Assembly (NCBI RefSeq): GCF_027359675.1
Contig: NZ_CP114786.1
Span: 2,702,501 to 2,766,500, forward strand
Length of the DNA: 64,000 nucleotides
Direction of reading: 5' to 3'
Source: Roseibium sp. Sym1
GTDB taxonomy: Bacteria > Pseudomonadota > Alphaproteobacteria > Rhizobiales > Stappiaceae
The first letter of the stretch is position 1; every line of letters begins with the position of its first letter. A model generated the notes under the pieces. That model was given only the letters and a program-made list of their open reading frames with translations. It did no database searches and was not told the origin of the DNA. The position numbers were made by a program, and so were the translations under genes. Below, piece by piece: positions 53,415 to 63,796 of this stretch.

Positions 53415-55847
53415 ATGTTTTCGGAAATGCGCCTGTCTAAAAAAATTCCGGCACTGGTGGTCGGTGCGGCCGCGATTGTCGGTATCGGAATTGGAATTTC
53501 CAGTTATTTCACCTCTGTCAGCAGCATCAACCAGTTGACGGAAGAACGCCTGAAGGCGGCTGCCGAGACCGGCAAGGACGAAACGCTGGCCTACCTGCAG
53601 GCAATCGAACGGGAGTTGATCCTGACCGCAGGGCATCCGGGTACCGCGGCGGCGGTCCAGGAATTTGCCAATGTCTGGAACTTCTGGAAGATGTCCGGCG
53701 GTGATCCGGAACCGACCCTGCAGGCCGCCTATATCACGGACAATCCACATCCGACCGGCGAGAAGCACCTGCTTGACCGGGCCGATACCGGGTCGGCCTA
53801 TGACGACGTGCACGCGAAATATCACCCCTGGTTTCGCAATCTTCAGCAGGACCAGGGTTATTATGACGTCTTCCTGTTCGATACGGACGGCAACCTGGTC
53901 TATTCCGTGTTCAAGGAACTGGACTACGCAACGAACTTCCAGGCTGACGGCGGCAAGTGGGCCGCGACGGACCTCGGGGAAGTCTTCCGCAAGGCGATGA
54001 AGATCACCGGCGATGAGACAGTGGCGTTTGAAGACTTTGCGCCCTACGGCCCGAGCTTTGATGCGCCCGCCAGCTTCATTGCCTATCCCATCCGCGACGA
54101 CGGCAATGTGGTCGGCGTGCTGGCGTTCCAGATGCCCGTGGACAAGATCAACGCGTTGATGCGCCACGATCTGGGTCTTGGAGACACCGGTGAACTTGCC
54201 CTGATCGGTCAAGACCGGCTGATGCGCAACGACACCGAATATACCCGGGACCTGAACGACATTCTGGCGACAAGGCTGGAAAGCCCGGTGGTCGAGGCGG
54301 CATTCGCGCAAGGCGAAGCCTTCGGTTTCGACACTCTGCACCGGGATGAAAAACTGGATATCTCGGCTGTCAGTTTTGATTATCACGGCAGCAAGTTTGC
54401 CGTTGTCGCGATGCAGTCTTACGAAGAAGCGATTGCGCCGGTCCTGGCCATGCGCAACCGGATGCTGATCGCAGGCATCGCCCTCCTGGCAATTGCTGCC
54501 ATTGTCGGGCTGTTCGCGGCACGTGCGATTACCGGCAAGATCAACGTGCTTGTCGACGCCATGAGCCGTCTCGCGGGCGGAGACACCAAGGTGGAAACGG
54601 CGGACGCCAGCCGCAAAGACGAAATCGGCGACATGTTCAAGGCGGTTGACGTTTTCAAGGAAAACACGATCCAGCGCATGGAACTTGAAAATCATGCCAG
54701 GGGCGAGCGAGACAGGGAGCGTCAGCGCCAGGCCTTCCTGGAAAACCTGATCAAGGACTTCAAGACGATCATGTCGGATCGGCTGGCGACCGTCAGCGAC
54801 CAGATGGGACGCATGCGCGAGGCGGCGCATACGCTGGAAGAGCTGGCCGCCAATGCCAAGTCGGAATCCGACACGGCCGGTCACGCGTCAAGCAGTGCGT
54901 CCGAAAACGTCGCCGCCGTCGCCGCGGCCACGGAAGAGATGACGGCATCCGTCCAGGAGATCGCCAGCCAGACCGAGGCGACCACCCGGATTGTCATGGA
55001 AACGGTGGAAGCGGCCGAGGCGACCAACCGCAATGTCCAGACCCTGTCGGAATCCGCGGAGCATATCGGCAGCGTCGTCAACCTGATCCGCGACATCGCC
55101 GAACAGACCAACCTTCTGGCGCTGAACGCAACCATCGAGGCGGCGCGCGCCGGCGAGGCGGGCCGGGGTTTTGCCGTTGTGGCCTCCGAGGTCAAGGAAC
55201 TGGCGGAGCAGACCTCTAAGGCAACGGACGAGATTTCCGGGCGCATCACCGGCATCCAGACGTCCGTCAAGGATGCCGCGGGCGCGATCGAGCACATCGC
55301 GGATAAGGTTTCGGAGATCAAGAACCTGACCAGCTCGGTCGCCGGAGCCATCGAGGAACAGCGGGCCGCCAACCAGGAAATCGCCCGTTCCGCAAGATCG
55401 GCCAGCGACAGCACCGGCGAGGCGGCAGGCAGCATGTCGACCGTGTCGAGCGCGGTTGTCCAGACCTCCGAGGAGGCCGGAGCCGTCAACACTGCTTCCA
55501 ACATGGTGTCGGATGCCAGCAGCAGCCTGGCCGAGGAAGTCGAGAAGTTCCTTGCGGACGTCACCAAGGATGTCGAAGACCGCCGTAGGTCATCGCGCAA
55601 GGCAATCTCCGAGGATGTCACCATCACCTTCGCGAGCGGCGTCCGGCGTACGGCGCAGTTGATCGACGTCAGCGTTACCGGTGCGCAGATCCTCGACATG
55701 CATGATGTGCCCTTGGGCGAGAAGATGACGCTGGAATTCCTGGATGGAATGGTGCTCCACGGGACCGTCGTGCGTGAGACGGGGTCGGGTTGCGGGGTGG
55801 AATTCGCGGACCGGTTGCCGGACGACCACATCCTGATCGCCGCCTGA
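53415..55847 (+). CDS. Methyl-accepting chemotaxis protein with C-terminal PilZ domain
   Basis: 810 residues. TM1 at about 12-32, a periplasmic Cache-type sensor (about 40-340, with [20 protein letters not shown]), TM2 at about 345-367, HAMP (about 370-425) and the MCP signalling domain with hairpin tip [20 protein letters not shown]. The PilZ domain occupies about 715-805: EDRRRSSRK (RxxxR motif) and DVSVTGAQI (D/NxSxxG motif) are the c-di-GMP ligands. Cheoreceptors of this kind signal to CheA and respond to c-di-GMP. A terminator follows; the upstream 210 bp is AT-rich promoter sequence. Confidence 0.93.
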   Translation: MFSEMRLSKKIPALVVGAAAIVGIGIGISSYFTSVSSINQLTEERLKAAAETGKDETLAYLQAIERELILTAGHPGTAAAVQEFANVWNFWKMSGGDPEPTLQAAYITDNPHPTGEKHLLDRADTGSAYDDVHAKYHPWFRNLQQDQGYYDVFLFDTDGNLVYSVFKELDYATNFQADGGKWAATDLGEVFRKAMKITGDETVAFEDFAPYGPSFDAPASFIAYPIRDDGNVVGVLAFQMPVDKINALMRHDLGLGDTGELALIGQDRLMRNDTEYTRDLNDILATRLESPVVEAAFAQGEAFGFDTLHRDEKLDISAVSFDYHGSKFAVVAMQSYEEAIAPVLAMRNRMLIAGIALLAIAAIVGLFAARAITGKINVLVDAMSRLAGGDTKVETADASRKDEIGDMFKAVDVFKENTIQRMELENHARGERDRERQRQAFLENLIKDFKTIMSDRLATVSDQMGRMREAAHTLEELAANAKSESDTAGHASSSASENVAAVAAATEEMTASVQEIASQTEATTRIVMETVEAAEATNRNVQTLSESAEHIGSVVNLIRDIAEQTNLLALNATIEAARAGEAGRGFAVVASEVKELAEQTSKATDEISGRITGIQTSVKDAAGAIEHIADKVSEIKNLTSSVAGAIEEQRAANQEIARSARSASDSTGEAAGSMSTVSSAVVQTSEEAGAVNTASNMVSDASSSLAEEVEKFLADVTKDVEDRRRSSRKAISEDVTITFASGVRRTAQLIDVSVTGAQILDMHDVPLGEKMTLEFLDGMVLHGTVVRETGSGCGVEFADRLPDDHILIAA

Positions 55848-55868
55848 CCACGGCTGTATCCGAAACGC

Positions 55869-55894
55869 AAAAAAGGCGCTCCGGCGCCTTTTTT
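55869..55894 (+). terminator. Rho-independent terminator shared by the MCP and iolB genes
   Basis: AAAAAAGGCGC and GCGCCTTTTTT pair across a 4-base loop. It has an A/T-rich tail on both strands, so it can stop transcription of the chemoreceptor gene and of the convergent inositol operon. Confidence 0.9.
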
Positions 55895-55912
55895 CATTTT
55901 GTATGCGGGCTG

Positions 55913-56716
55913 CTATCCCGCGTCCCTTTGCGCGATCCAGTCATGATCCGGATGGTTCTGGAAGCGCCACTTGCGCATGGGGCCGGCCATGACATTGAGA
56001 TAATACATCTCGTAGCCATAGGGCGCGCCGCAGGGGTGATGGCCCTTGGGCACCAGCACAACGTCGCCGTCCGCCACCGCCATGGTCTCGTCCAGCTCTC
56101 CGTCCTCGGTGAAGACGCGCTGGAACCCGAAGCCCTGTTTCGGGTTCAGGCGGTGATAATAGGTTTCTTCCAGGTAGGTCATGTCCGGGAAATTGTCCTC
56201 GTCGTGCCGATGCGGCGGATAGGACGACCAGTTGCCCTGCGGGGTGAAGACTTCGGTCACGAGCAGGCTGTCCGCTATATCGCTTTCTTCCATGGCGATC
56301 GGGTGGATGTAGCGGGTGTTGGCGCCCTTGCCCCGCTCCACCTGGCCGATGTCCGTGATGACCCGGGCCGGGTAGTTGCCCTTGCCGGGCGCGGTGCACA
56401 CCGCGAGCACGCAGTCCGTGGTCGCGGTTGCCGACCAGTCGCTGCCATTGGGCACATAGACGCAATGAGGCTTCTTGCGTTCGAAGACGCTCATGCGGTC
56501 GCCGAGTTGGCCGAAGCTTTCCCCGGCACCGGTGATCATCGCCTTGCCCTCGACCAGAACAAGGATGACTTCCCTGTCACCGGTTGTCTCGGAGGCGGTT
56601 TCACCAGCGTTCAAATGATAAAGCCCGAAACCGACATAGCCCCAATCGGCGCTCTCCGGCGTGATGTCATGCACCTTTCCGGACGTGCCGGACGGTTTGA
56701 CGAGAAGTTTGCTCAT
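55913..56716 (-). CDS. iolB: 5-deoxy-glucuronate isomerase
   Basis: 267 residues. The start at 56716 overlaps the iolE stop by 4 bp (ATGA). Two cupin-like halves: [34 protein letters not shown], and later [21 protein letters not shown] and [16 protein letters not shown], holding the metal-binding His and Glu. It converts 5-deoxy-D-glucuronate to 5-dehydro-2-deoxy-D-gluconate in inositol catabolism. It is the last gene of the operon and ends at the bidirectional terminator. Confidence 0.95.
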   Translation of the reverse strand: MSKLLVKPSGTSGKVHDITPESADWGYVGFGLYHLNAGETASETTGDREVILVLVEGKAMITGAGESFGQLGDRMSVFERKKPHCVYVPNGSDWSATATTDCVLAVCTAPGKGNYPARVITDIGQVERGKGANTRYIHPIAMEESDIADSLLVTEVFTPQGNWSSYPPHRHDEDNFPDMTYLEETYYHRLNPKQGFGFQRVFTEDGELDETMAVADGDVVLVPKGHHPCGAPYGYEMYYLNVMAGPMRKWRFQNHPDHDWIAQRDAG

Positions 56717-57609
56717 GTCAGGTCCACTTCCTTTGCGAGTTGTTTCAGGGTCTTCAGGCCGAGGCTCTGATAGTGGAACGGATTGCGGACCTCCGGATCC
56801 TGTTCCGCCTCGATCACGATCCAACCCTGGTAGCCGGTTTCCTTCAGGATCTTCAGCAGCGGTGCGAAATCGACACCGCCTTCTTCATCGCCAGGCACCG
56901 TGAAGACACCTGCACGCACGCCGTCCATGAAGGACCTTTTGCTGTCCCGGATCTCTTTCATCACCGCAGGCCGGACATTCTTGGCGTGGAAGTGTTTCAC
57001 ACGGTCCGCGTATTTCTGGAGGATCGGGGCCGGATCCTGACCGTTGCTGCCGAAGTAGCAATGGCCGGCATCGAACAGCAGCTTGGTGGCCGGGCCGGTC
57101 GCGGCCATGAAGGCGTCGATTTCGTCCGGGGTCTCGACGACCGTGCCCATGTGGTGGTGATAGACAAGGTCGATGCCCTGGTCCGCGCAGAAGGCGGCAA
57201 GCTCCTCGACCCTGGCACCGAAGGCCTTCATTTCCTCAGCCGTCAGCACCGGGCTGCCGTTGATGTCGGTCTGGGAGCCCTGGATGGTGTTGGAGGTCTC
57301 GCAGGTGATGCAGACCTTGCAGCCATTGTGCTTCAGCTTGTCGAGATGCGGCTGGATGGCTTTCTTTTCGTCCTCGACGGATTGCGCCAGCAGGTTGAGC
57401 GAGTACCAGCCGGAAATGAATTTCAGGCCGTGGCTGCCGAGAAGCTGTTTCAAGGCTTCCGGTTCGTCCGGCCAGCGGTGGCCGTTCTCGATGCCGTCGA
57501 AGCCGATCTTCGAGGCCTCTTCCAGGATCTGGCTTGTCGGTATATGCGCGCCGAGGCTCTGGTCGTCGTCATTGGCCCAGGCAATCGGGTTGGTGCCGTA
57601 AAGGATCAT
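56713..57609 (-). CDS. iolE: myo-inosose-2 dehydratase
   Basis: 298 residues. TIM barrel of the xylose-isomerase-like fold: [19 protein letters not shown] at the N-terminus, [83 protein letters not shown] and [20 protein letters not shown], holding the metal ligands. It dehydrates scyllo-inosose to 3D-trihydroxycyclohexane-1,2-dione. It is coupled to iolB by a 4-bp overlap and separated from iolD by 257 bp that carry a repeat. Confidence 0.95.
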   Translation of the reverse strand: MILYGTNPIAWANDDDQSLGAHIPTSQILEEASKIGFDGIENGHRWPDEPEALKQLLGSHGLKFISGWYSLNLLAQSVEDEKKAIQPHLDKLKHNGCKVCITCETSNTIQGSQTDINGSPVLTAEEMKAFGARVEELAAFCADQGIDLVYHHHMGTVVETPDEIDAFMAATGPATKLLFDAGHCYFGSNGQDPAPILQKYADRVKHFHAKNVRPAVMKEIRDSKRSFMDGVRAGVFTVPGDEEGGVDFAPLLKILKETGYQGWIVIEAEQDPEVRNPFHYQSLGLKTLKQLAKEVDLT

Positions 57610-57694
57610 GGCTGTCGTCCTGTGACGCTCCTAAAAGCGTGTTGCTGGTAATCGAATTCAAATCCGGACCTCATCCTGAGGCCTTTCCGAACTT

Positions 57695-57827
57695 CGTCAT
57701 TGCCGGGCTTGACGCGGCAATCCATGCCGTTGCCATGCCACAAGCACAGTCTTGCGTTGGGCTAGCAATCGGCATGGATCCCCCGATGTCGTCGAGGGCA
57801 GGCCCATGGTCAAGCCATGGGATGACG
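57695..57827. repeat. Dispersed intergenic repeat (copy 2) between iolD and iolE
   Basis: It begins CGTCATTGCCGGGCTTGACG and ends AAGCCATGGGATGACG, matching the ends of the copy at 9511-9596 but with a longer middle. It sits inside the inositol operon between iolD and iolE, so it is transcribed and its hairpin could affect downstream mRNA. The 257-bp gap otherwise shows nothing. Confidence 0.6.
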
Positions 57828-57866
57828 TTGTGTGGAGTGATCGAAACGCTTCTTGTTTTGCTTTCC

Positions 57867-59711
57867 TCACTCCACCAGGCTCTGGTGTTTCTGCGCGGCG
57901 ACATAGCCCTCGCGGGCCTTGTTCACCTCGGCACGCTGAGAGACTTCCGGCACCGCCACGTCCCACCAGTGGCCGCCGCCGGCCTCGCCCGGACCGTGCA
58001 TCGGATCCGTGTCGATCACGATCACCGTCGGGATGGCCCGGTCCTTGGCGGCCAGGATCTGCGCCTCCAGGTCGGCAATGTCCTTCGCTTTGATCGCATG
58101 CGCGCCCAGGGCGGCCGCATGGGCGACGAAGTCGATCTCCGGCTGGGTCTCGACATTGGAGCTCTTGTAGAGATTGTTGAACTGCTCGCCGCCGGTGCCC
58201 ATCTGCAGCCGGTTGATGCAGCCATAGCCGCGGTTGTCGGTCAGCACCACCGTGAACGGCACCCGCCGCATCACCGCCGTTGCCAGTTCCGAGTTGGCCA
58301 TCATGTAGGAGCCGTCGCCGACAAAGCAGACCACGTCCCGGTCCGGCCGGGCCAGCTTGAGGCCCATGGCCCCGGCGATCTCGTAGCCCATGCAGGAATA
58401 GCCGTATTCCATGTGATAGCCGCCCTCGGGCGCCTGCCACAGAAGTTTCAGCGCGCCCGGCATGGTGCCGGCGGCGCACATGGCGATGGTTCTGTCCGAC
58501 GAGGTCCGCTGCACCGCGCCGATCACCTCGGCGTCGAGCGGCAGGTAATCTGCGGGCACATTGGTGCGGGCGGCACAGTGGGCGTCGACCCTGGCCAGCC
58601 AGTCGAGGCGGGCCTGAGGGTCGAACGAAGAAGCCTTGTGGGAGCCGAGCGCAGCGGAGAGCTTTTCCAGCGAAACCTTTGCATCGCCGACAACCCCGAC
58701 CGCGCCATGCTTGCCGGCATCGTAGGGCTGGACATTGATCGAGACGAGCCTACGGCCGGGTTCCTTGAAGAGGGCCCAGGAACCGGTGGTGAAGTCCTGG
58801 AAACGGGTGCCGACGCCGATGACGAGGTCGGCGTTTTCGGCGAGGGCATTGGCGCAGGCGGCGCCGTCGACCCCGGCGGCGCCGAAGTTCATCGGATGGG
58901 CCTGGGCCAGCGCCGACTTGCCGGCCTGGGTCTCGATCACCGGAACGCCATGGGTCGTGGCAAAGGCACCGAGCGTCTCCTCTGCCTGCGAATAGATCAC
59001 CCCACCGCCGCAGACGAGCACAGGCTTTTTCGCCGCGCGGATCAGCTCCGCCACGTCGGCAATGTCGCGGGCATCCGGCTCCGGCCGGCGGATGCGCCAG
59101 ACCTTCGGCTCAAAGAAGCTCTCTGGATAATCAAACGCCTCTGCCTGGGTGTCCTGGCAGAAAGAGAGCGTCACCGGACCGCAATTGGCCGGGTCGGTCA
59201 TGACGCGCATTGCGCGCGGAAGCGCGGTCAGGAGATGTTCGGGGCGGCTGATCCGGTCGAAATAGCGCGACACCGGCCGGAAACAGTCATTGGCCGAGAC
59301 CGTGCCGTCGTCGAAGTCTTCCACCTGCTGCAGCACCGGGTCCGGCGCGCGGTTGGCGAAGACGTCGCCGGGGATCAGCAGAACGGGCAGCCGGTTGACA
59401 TGGGCAAGGGCGGCGGCGGTGACCATGTTGGTGGCCCCCGGGCCGATGGAGGAGGTCACCGCCATGGCGCGGGTGCGTTTCTTCGCCTTGGCATAGGCGA
59501 TGGCACAATGGGCCATGGTCTGCTCGTTCTGGCCGCGCCAGGTCGGCAGGGCGTTGCCGGCCTGTTCCAGGGCTTCGCCGAGGCCGGCGACATTGCCATG
59601 GCCGAAGATCGCCCAGATGCCGTCGATGAAGCGCTCGCCGTCTTCGGTCATCTGCGCGGAAAGATAGCGGACCATCGCCTGGGCCGCGGTGAGGCGGATC
59701 GTTGCGGTCAT
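57867..59711 (-). CDS. iolD: 3D-(3,5/4)-trihydroxycyclohexane-1,2-dione acylhydrolase
   Basis: 614 residues, beginning MTATIRLTAAQAMVRYLSAQ. ThDP-dependent enzyme with PYR domain (GIWAIFGHGNVAGLGEAL, SSIGPGATNMVTAAA with the activating-Glu region QNEQTMAH), a central domain (LVCGGGVIYSQAEE) and a PP domain with the ThDP/Mg motif GDGSYMMANSELATAV. It hydrolyses the ring of the diketone in inositol breakdown. The start overlaps the iolC stop by 4 bp. Confidence 0.96.
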   Translation of the reverse strand: MTATIRLTAAQAMVRYLSAQMTEDGERFIDGIWAIFGHGNVAGLGEALEQAGNALPTWRGQNEQTMAHCAIAYAKAKKRTRAMAVTSSIGPGATNMVTAAALAHVNRLPVLLIPGDVFANRAPDPVLQQVEDFDDGTVSANDCFRPVSRYFDRISRPEHLLTALPRAMRVMTDPANCGPVTLSFCQDTQAEAFDYPESFFEPKVWRIRRPEPDARDIADVAELIRAAKKPVLVCGGGVIYSQAEETLGAFATTHGVPVIETQAGKSALAQAHPMNFGAAGVDGAACANALAENADLVIGVGTRFQDFTTGSWALFKEPGRRLVSINVQPYDAGKHGAVGVVGDAKVSLEKLSAALGSHKASSFDPQARLDWLARVDAHCAARTNVPADYLPLDAEVIGAVQRTSSDRTIAMCAAGTMPGALKLLWQAPEGGYHMEYGYSCMGYEIAGAMGLKLARPDRDVVCFVGDGSYMMANSELATAVMRRVPFTVVLTDNRGYGCINRLQMGTGGEQFNNLYKSSNVETQPEIDFVAHAAALGAHAIKAKDIADLEAQILAAKDRAIPTVIVIDTDPMHGPGEAGGGHWWDVAVPEVSQRAEVNKAREGYVAAQKHQSLVE

Positions 59712-61660
59712 GCGGAAATTCCTTGCGGTTCGGTGAGGCGGGCCTCGGCGCGGGCCGTGTCCCAGATACGGCAAAGCCGGCCATACCGGCTTACCATGTC
59801 GGCCACGGCAGCTTCATCCGTCAATTCCCCAGCGAGCCATTTGCGGGCGGCATCGGCGAAAATCGTCCGGCCGACGGCAAAGCCCTTGACCAGCGGATAA
59901 CGGGCGGCTTCCGCAAAGCTTGTGGCGAGCTCGTCTTCCGGCGCGTCGAGACCGAGCACGACGATGCCGCGGGTGTAGGGGTCGTTGTCGGCGATGGCCT
60001 TGCAGGCCTTGTCCCAGGCCGCGCTCGAGGTCATCGGCTCCAGTTTCCACCAGTCCGGATAGATGCCGATCTCGTAGATGCGCCGGATGATGTCCGCGGT
60101 GGTGGTGTCGTCAACCGGACCGACCTTGGAGGGGATCACTTCCAGCAGCATTTCCAGGCGGTGGCGACGGCAGGCGGCAAAGAGACGCGTGAGCACGTCT
60201 TCCTGGTCGACCCTTATGTCGTCGGGGTCATCCGGGTGATAGAAGCACAGCACCTTGACCACGTGTTCCGACGGCCATTCGGCCAGGCCGCCGAAATCCG
60301 GTCCGATCTCGGGTTCCAGTGCAAGCGGCCGGGAGGCTGGCCACTCCACGGGATGCCCGATCCAGAGGCCGGTTCCGGCGGCCCGATAAAGCGCCTCGCG
60401 GCCGAGCCGGCTGTCGCACAGGATGCCGTGGCCGGGCTGACCGTCCGCGACCTTGAGCGCCGCGTCGAGACAAAGGTTCTTGAAGGGGCTTATGCGGGCG
60501 CGGTCCGCGCCGGCGTCATCGGCCATGTGTTCCAGCTGGATACGGTGATCGAAGGCGAAGACACGCATGGTCGACCAGTCACCGCCATGCAGGCGCGACC
60601 GGTTGGTGGACCAGTGGATCTGTTCCAGTTCCGGGTCCTTGCGCAGGGCGCTGTTCTTCACGCCGCGTTTCAAAAAGAACTGCAGTTCCTCCCAGCTCGG
60701 ATAGGCCGGCGTGCAGCCGTGCCGCGACACCGCAAAGGCGCCGCAGGCATTGGCGTAGGTGAGGCTGGTGACCCAGTCTTCGCCGGTGATCCAGCCCTTG
60801 AGCAGCCCGGACATGAAACCGTCGCCGGCGCCGAGCACGTTGAAGACCTCGATCGGGAAACCGGGGCCGGAGACACCGTCATCGAGGCTGTCCGGAATGG
60901 CACCCTCGAAGGCTGTCGCCCCCATTGGACCGCGCTTGCAGACCAGCGTCGCGGCGGAGACCTTGCGCACATTGCGCAGGGCCTCGACCGTGTCGGTGGT
61001 ACCGCCGGCAATGTGGAATTCCTCCTCCGTGCCGACGATCAGGTCGAAGAGATGCAGCGTCGATTGCAGCTTTTCCGTAACCTTATCCGATGCGATGAAG
61101 CGCAGTTCGCCGTCACCATGGCCGGACAGGCCCCAAAGGTTGGGCCGGTAGTCGATGTCGAGCGCCGTCCGGCCGCCGTTCTCGCGCGCAATCCGCAAGG
61201 CCTTCAGGACGGCCGCTTCCGTTTGCGGGTGGCTCAAATGCGTGCCGGTGGCGACGACGGCTTTTGCCGAGGCGACGAAGGCCGGGTCGATGTCGTCCTC
61301 GCGCAGCGCCATGTCGGCACAGTTCTCGCGATAAAAGATCAGCGGAAACTGTTCCTGGTCGCGGATCCCGAGCAGGACGAGCGCCGTCAGCCGTTCCTTG
61401 TCGGTGATGACGCCTTGCGTGTCGACACCGTGGCGCTCCAGTTCCTCGCGGATGAAGCGGCCCATATGCTCGTCGCCGACCCGGGTGATCAGGCCGGATT
61501 TCAGGCCGAGCCTTGCCGTGCCGGTGGCCATGTTGGTGGGCGAACCGCCGATATACTTGTTGAAGGAGCTCATGTCCTCCAGCCGGCCGCCGACCTGGGC
61601 GCCGTAGAGATCGACCGAGGAGCGGCCGATGGTGATGACATCGAGTTTTGTCACGTGCAC
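59708..61660 (-). CDS. iolC: 5-dehydro-2-deoxygluconokinase fused to DUF2090 aldolase-like domain
   Basis: 650 residues from a GTG with AGGA six bases upstream. The PfkB kinase part covers about 1-325: ITIGRSSVDLYGAQVGGRLE, IGGSPTNMATGTARLGLKSG, NVLGAGDGFMSGLLKGWI with the catalytic Asp. The DUF2090 part (about 340-640: FAFDHRIQLEHMADDAGADR, LEVIPSKVGPVDDTTTADI, KGFAVGRTIF) corresponds to the aldolase that splits 2-deoxy-5-keto-gluconate 6-phosphate. The fusion would thus perform two successive steps; such fusions are known in alphaproteobacteria. Order in operon: ATPase, iolC, iolD, iolE, iolB. Confidence 0.95.
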   Translation of the reverse strand: MHVTKLDVITIGRSSVDLYGAQVGGRLEDMSSFNKYIGGSPTNMATGTARLGLKSGLITRVGDEHMGRFIREELERHGVDTQGVITDKERLTALVLLGIRDQEQFPLIFYRENCADMALREDDIDPAFVASAKAVVATGTHLSHPQTEAAVLKALRIARENGGRTALDIDYRPNLWGLSGHGDGELRFIASDKVTEKLQSTLHLFDLIVGTEEEFHIAGGTTDTVEALRNVRKVSAATLVCKRGPMGATAFEGAIPDSLDDGVSGPGFPIEVFNVLGAGDGFMSGLLKGWITGEDWVTSLTYANACGAFAVSRHGCTPAYPSWEELQFFLKRGVKNSALRKDPELEQIHWSTNRSRLHGGDWSTMRVFAFDHRIQLEHMADDAGADRARISPFKNLCLDAALKVADGQPGHGILCDSRLGREALYRAAGTGLWIGHPVEWPASRPLALEPEIGPDFGGLAEWPSEHVVKVLCFYHPDDPDDIRVDQEDVLTRLFAACRRHRLEMLLEVIPSKVGPVDDTTTADIIRRIYEIGIYPDWWKLEPMTSSAAWDKACKAIADNDPYTRGIVVLGLDAPEDELATSFAEAARYPLVKGFAVGRTIFADAARKWLAGELTDEAAVADMVSRYGRLCRIWDTARAEARLTEPQGISA

Positions 61661-61683
61661 ATTCCGTCCTGTTGTCCGCGCCG

Positions 61684-62475
61684 TCAGATAGTGCCGCCCA
61701 GGGATCCTTCCAGCTCGGCCAGGTCCTGCCCGCCGGCCATCAGGTCCTGGAGCTCCTCGGCCTTGATCTCGCCGCGCGCGGCCGTGCCAAGCGTTTTGCC
61801 ACGGTTCAAAACCGTGAACCGGTCGCCGACGGCCATTGCGTGGCGCACGTTGTGGGTGATGAAGACGACGCCAATGCCTTTCTTGCGCACCTTGTCGATG
61901 GTCGCCAGAACGTTGGAGGTCTGGCGCACACCGAGCGCGGAAGTGGGCTCGTCCAGGATCAGGACCTTGGCGCCGAAATAGACCGCCCGGGAAATCGCCA
62001 CGGTCTGGCGTTCGCCGCCCGACAGCGTGCCGACCGCCTGATCGGGGGACCTGAGGTGAATGCCCATCTTGGCCATCTCCGCCATGGTGACCTCGTTTGC
62101 CTCAGAAAAATCGAAGAACTTGAACGGGCCGACCCGTTTTTGCGGCTCGCGGCCCATCCAGAAGTTCCGCGTCACCGACATCAGCGGGATCATGGCGAGG
62201 TCCTGGTAGACCGTGGCAATGCCGGCTTCCATGGCCGCGCGCGGCGAGCTGAAACTGACTTCCTTGCCGTCCATCAGGATCTTGCCGGCGGTCTGCTTGT
62301 GCACGCCCGACATGGTCTTGATGAAGGTGGACTTGCCGGCGCCGTTGTCGCCGAGAAGGCAATGGCATTCGCCCGCCTTGACGGAGACGGAGACGCCGTT
62401 GAGCGCGATCACCGGGCCGAAATGCTTTTCGATGTCGACGAGTTCGATGAGTGCGGCTGTGTTGGTATCGGACAT
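61684..62475 (-). CDS. CUT2-type sugar/inositol ABC transporter ATPase
   Basis: 263 residues, one ATPase domain: Walker [11 protein letters not shown]-loop [12 protein letters not shown], signature [13 protein letters not shown], Walker [14 protein letters not shown]-loop [14 protein letters not shown]. This single-domain form resembles FrcA/IatA-like proteins of rhizobia rather than the double-domain RbsA. It lies 1 bp after the permease stop. With iolCDEB it points to myo-inositol as substrate; that is inference from context. Confidence 0.9.
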   Translation of the reverse strand: MSDTNTAALIELVDIEKHFGPVIALNGVSVSVKAGECHCLLGDNGAGKSTFIKTMSGVHKQTAGKILMDGKEVSFSSPRAAMEAGIATVYQDLAMIPLMSVTRNFWMGREPQKRVGPFKFFDFSEANEVTMAEMAKMGIHLRSPDQAVGTLSGGERQTVAISRAVYFGAKVLILDEPTSALGVRQTSNVLATIDKVRKKGIGVVFITHNVRHAMAVGDRFTVLNRGKTLGTAARGEIKAEELQDLMAGGQDLAELEGSLGGTI

Positions 62476-62476
62476 G

Positions 62477-63604
62477 TCAGCGCTCCCCCGTGATCATGCG
62501 GCGGATATAGGTGTTGAGGATCACGGCGAGCAGCAGGATCACGCCGAGGAAGACCCGGAAGAGTGAACTTTCCACGCCGGCAAAGAACAGGCCCTGCTGG
62601 ACGACACCGAAGATCAGGGCGCCGAGGGCCGCGCCGATGACCGAGCCGTAGCCGCCGGTCAGGAGCGCGCCGCCGATGACCACCGAAATGATCGCCTCGA
62701 ATTCCTTCAGGAGGCCGCGGTCAGCCGCTGCGGAGCCGAATTCCATCACCTGGCAGGTGGCGAAGATCGTGGCGCAGAAGGCGGAGAACATGAACATCAG
62801 GATCTTGACCCGGTTGACCGGCACACCGACATAGCGGGCCGCCTGGGCATCACCGCCGGAGGCGAAGATCCAGTTGCCGAACCGGGTACGGGTCAGAAGG
62901 ATGTGGCCGATGACGATCAGCACGATCGCCCAGATCATCAGCATCGGGATGCCTTCGACGACCGGCTGGCCGGCCTTGGGACCGGCAACGAACTTGCCGA
63001 CAATGCCGAGATCGGCAAGCCAGACAAACAGGCCGGAAAACACCTTGCCACCGAACAGCCACGCGAGCGGATCGCCCTCGGCGGCCTCGCGGACGCCGCC
63101 GATGATGGTCTTGCGGGTGGTGGCGATGGAAATGAAGATCGTCAGGCCGCGCAGGATGTAGAGAAACGCGAGGGTGACAATGAAGGAGGGCAGGCCGGTC
63201 TTGATCACGAGGTAGCCGTTGAGTGCGCCAATCGAGAGCGCCAGGGCGAAGGCCACCAGGATGCCGAACCAGGCCGGAAAGCCCCATTGCACAGTCATCA
63301 GTGCGATGATCACCCCGGAAAAGCCGATCATGGAGCCGACAGAGAGGTCGAATTCGCCGGCAATCATCAGGAGGCAGGCACCGACGGCGATGATGGCGAA
63401 TTGTGCGGCGACCGTACCCCAGTTGATGATGCCTTCCGGCGCGAACATGCCGCTGTCGCCCGCAATGCCGACGAAGAACATGAAGACGAGGATCGCGCCG
63501 CAGATTGCGCCCAGTTCCGGACGGATCAGCGCCTTGCGCGCGGCCGACATCTCGCGGACGCGTTCGTCTTTCTGAGGGGCGGCTGTGGCTTGTGTGTCAG
63601 CCAT
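62477..63604 (-). CDS. CUT2-type sugar/inositol ABC transporter permease
   Basis: 375 residues with AGGAGG seven bases before the ATG. BPD_transp_2 (RbsC-like) fold with about ten hydrophobic spans. Conserved blocks: [20 protein letters not shown] near residue 95, [40 protein letters not shown] and [20 protein letters not shown]. It precedes the ATPase gene by 1 bp and follows a stem-loop after the binding-protein gene. Confidence 0.92.
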   Translation of the reverse strand: MADTQATAAPQKDERVREMSAARKALIRPELGAICGAILVFMFFVGIAGDSGMFAPEGIINWGTVAAQFAIIAVGACLLMIAGEFDLSVGSMIGFSGVIIALMTVQWGFPAWFGILVAFALALSIGALNGYLVIKTGLPSFIVTLAFLYILRGLTIFISIATTRKTIIGGVREAAEGDPLAWLFGGKVFSGLFVWLADLGIVGKFVAGPKAGQPVVEGIPMLMIWAIVLIVIGHILLTRTRFGNWIFASGGDAQAARYVGVPVNRVKILMFMFSAFCATIFATCQVMEFGSAAADRGLLKEFEAIISVVIGGALLTGGYGSVIGAALGALIFGVVQQGLFFAGVESSLFRVFLGVILLLAVILNTYIRRMITGER

Positions 63605-63728
63605 GGATTTCCTCCTGCGTGCCGGTGTGGCCGGCCGCTTTTGAAGCTCTTGCAGCTTCCCTGCGGCCCGGCCGCAGAAAATGTCCGATTGATGCGCTCA
63701 ACACCCGGGAGCGCCTGATTTCTCAAAG

Positions 63729-63754
63729 GGGAGAGGCGGAAAGCCGCCTCTCCC
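63729..63754 (-). terminator. Stem-loop between binding-protein and permease genes (attenuator-like)
   Basis: GGGAGAGGCGG and CCGCCTCTCCC form an 11-bp stem with a 4-base loop; on the minus strand it is followed by CTTTGAG. As after aglE, it would hold down transcription into the permease while keeping the binding-protein mRNA stable. A smaller hairpin (GGGGCTG/CAGCCCC) lies at 63780-63796. Confidence 0.7.
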
Positions 63755-63796
63755 GGGTGCCGCGACGGGCTGTCTGATAGGGGCTGCTCCAGCCCC

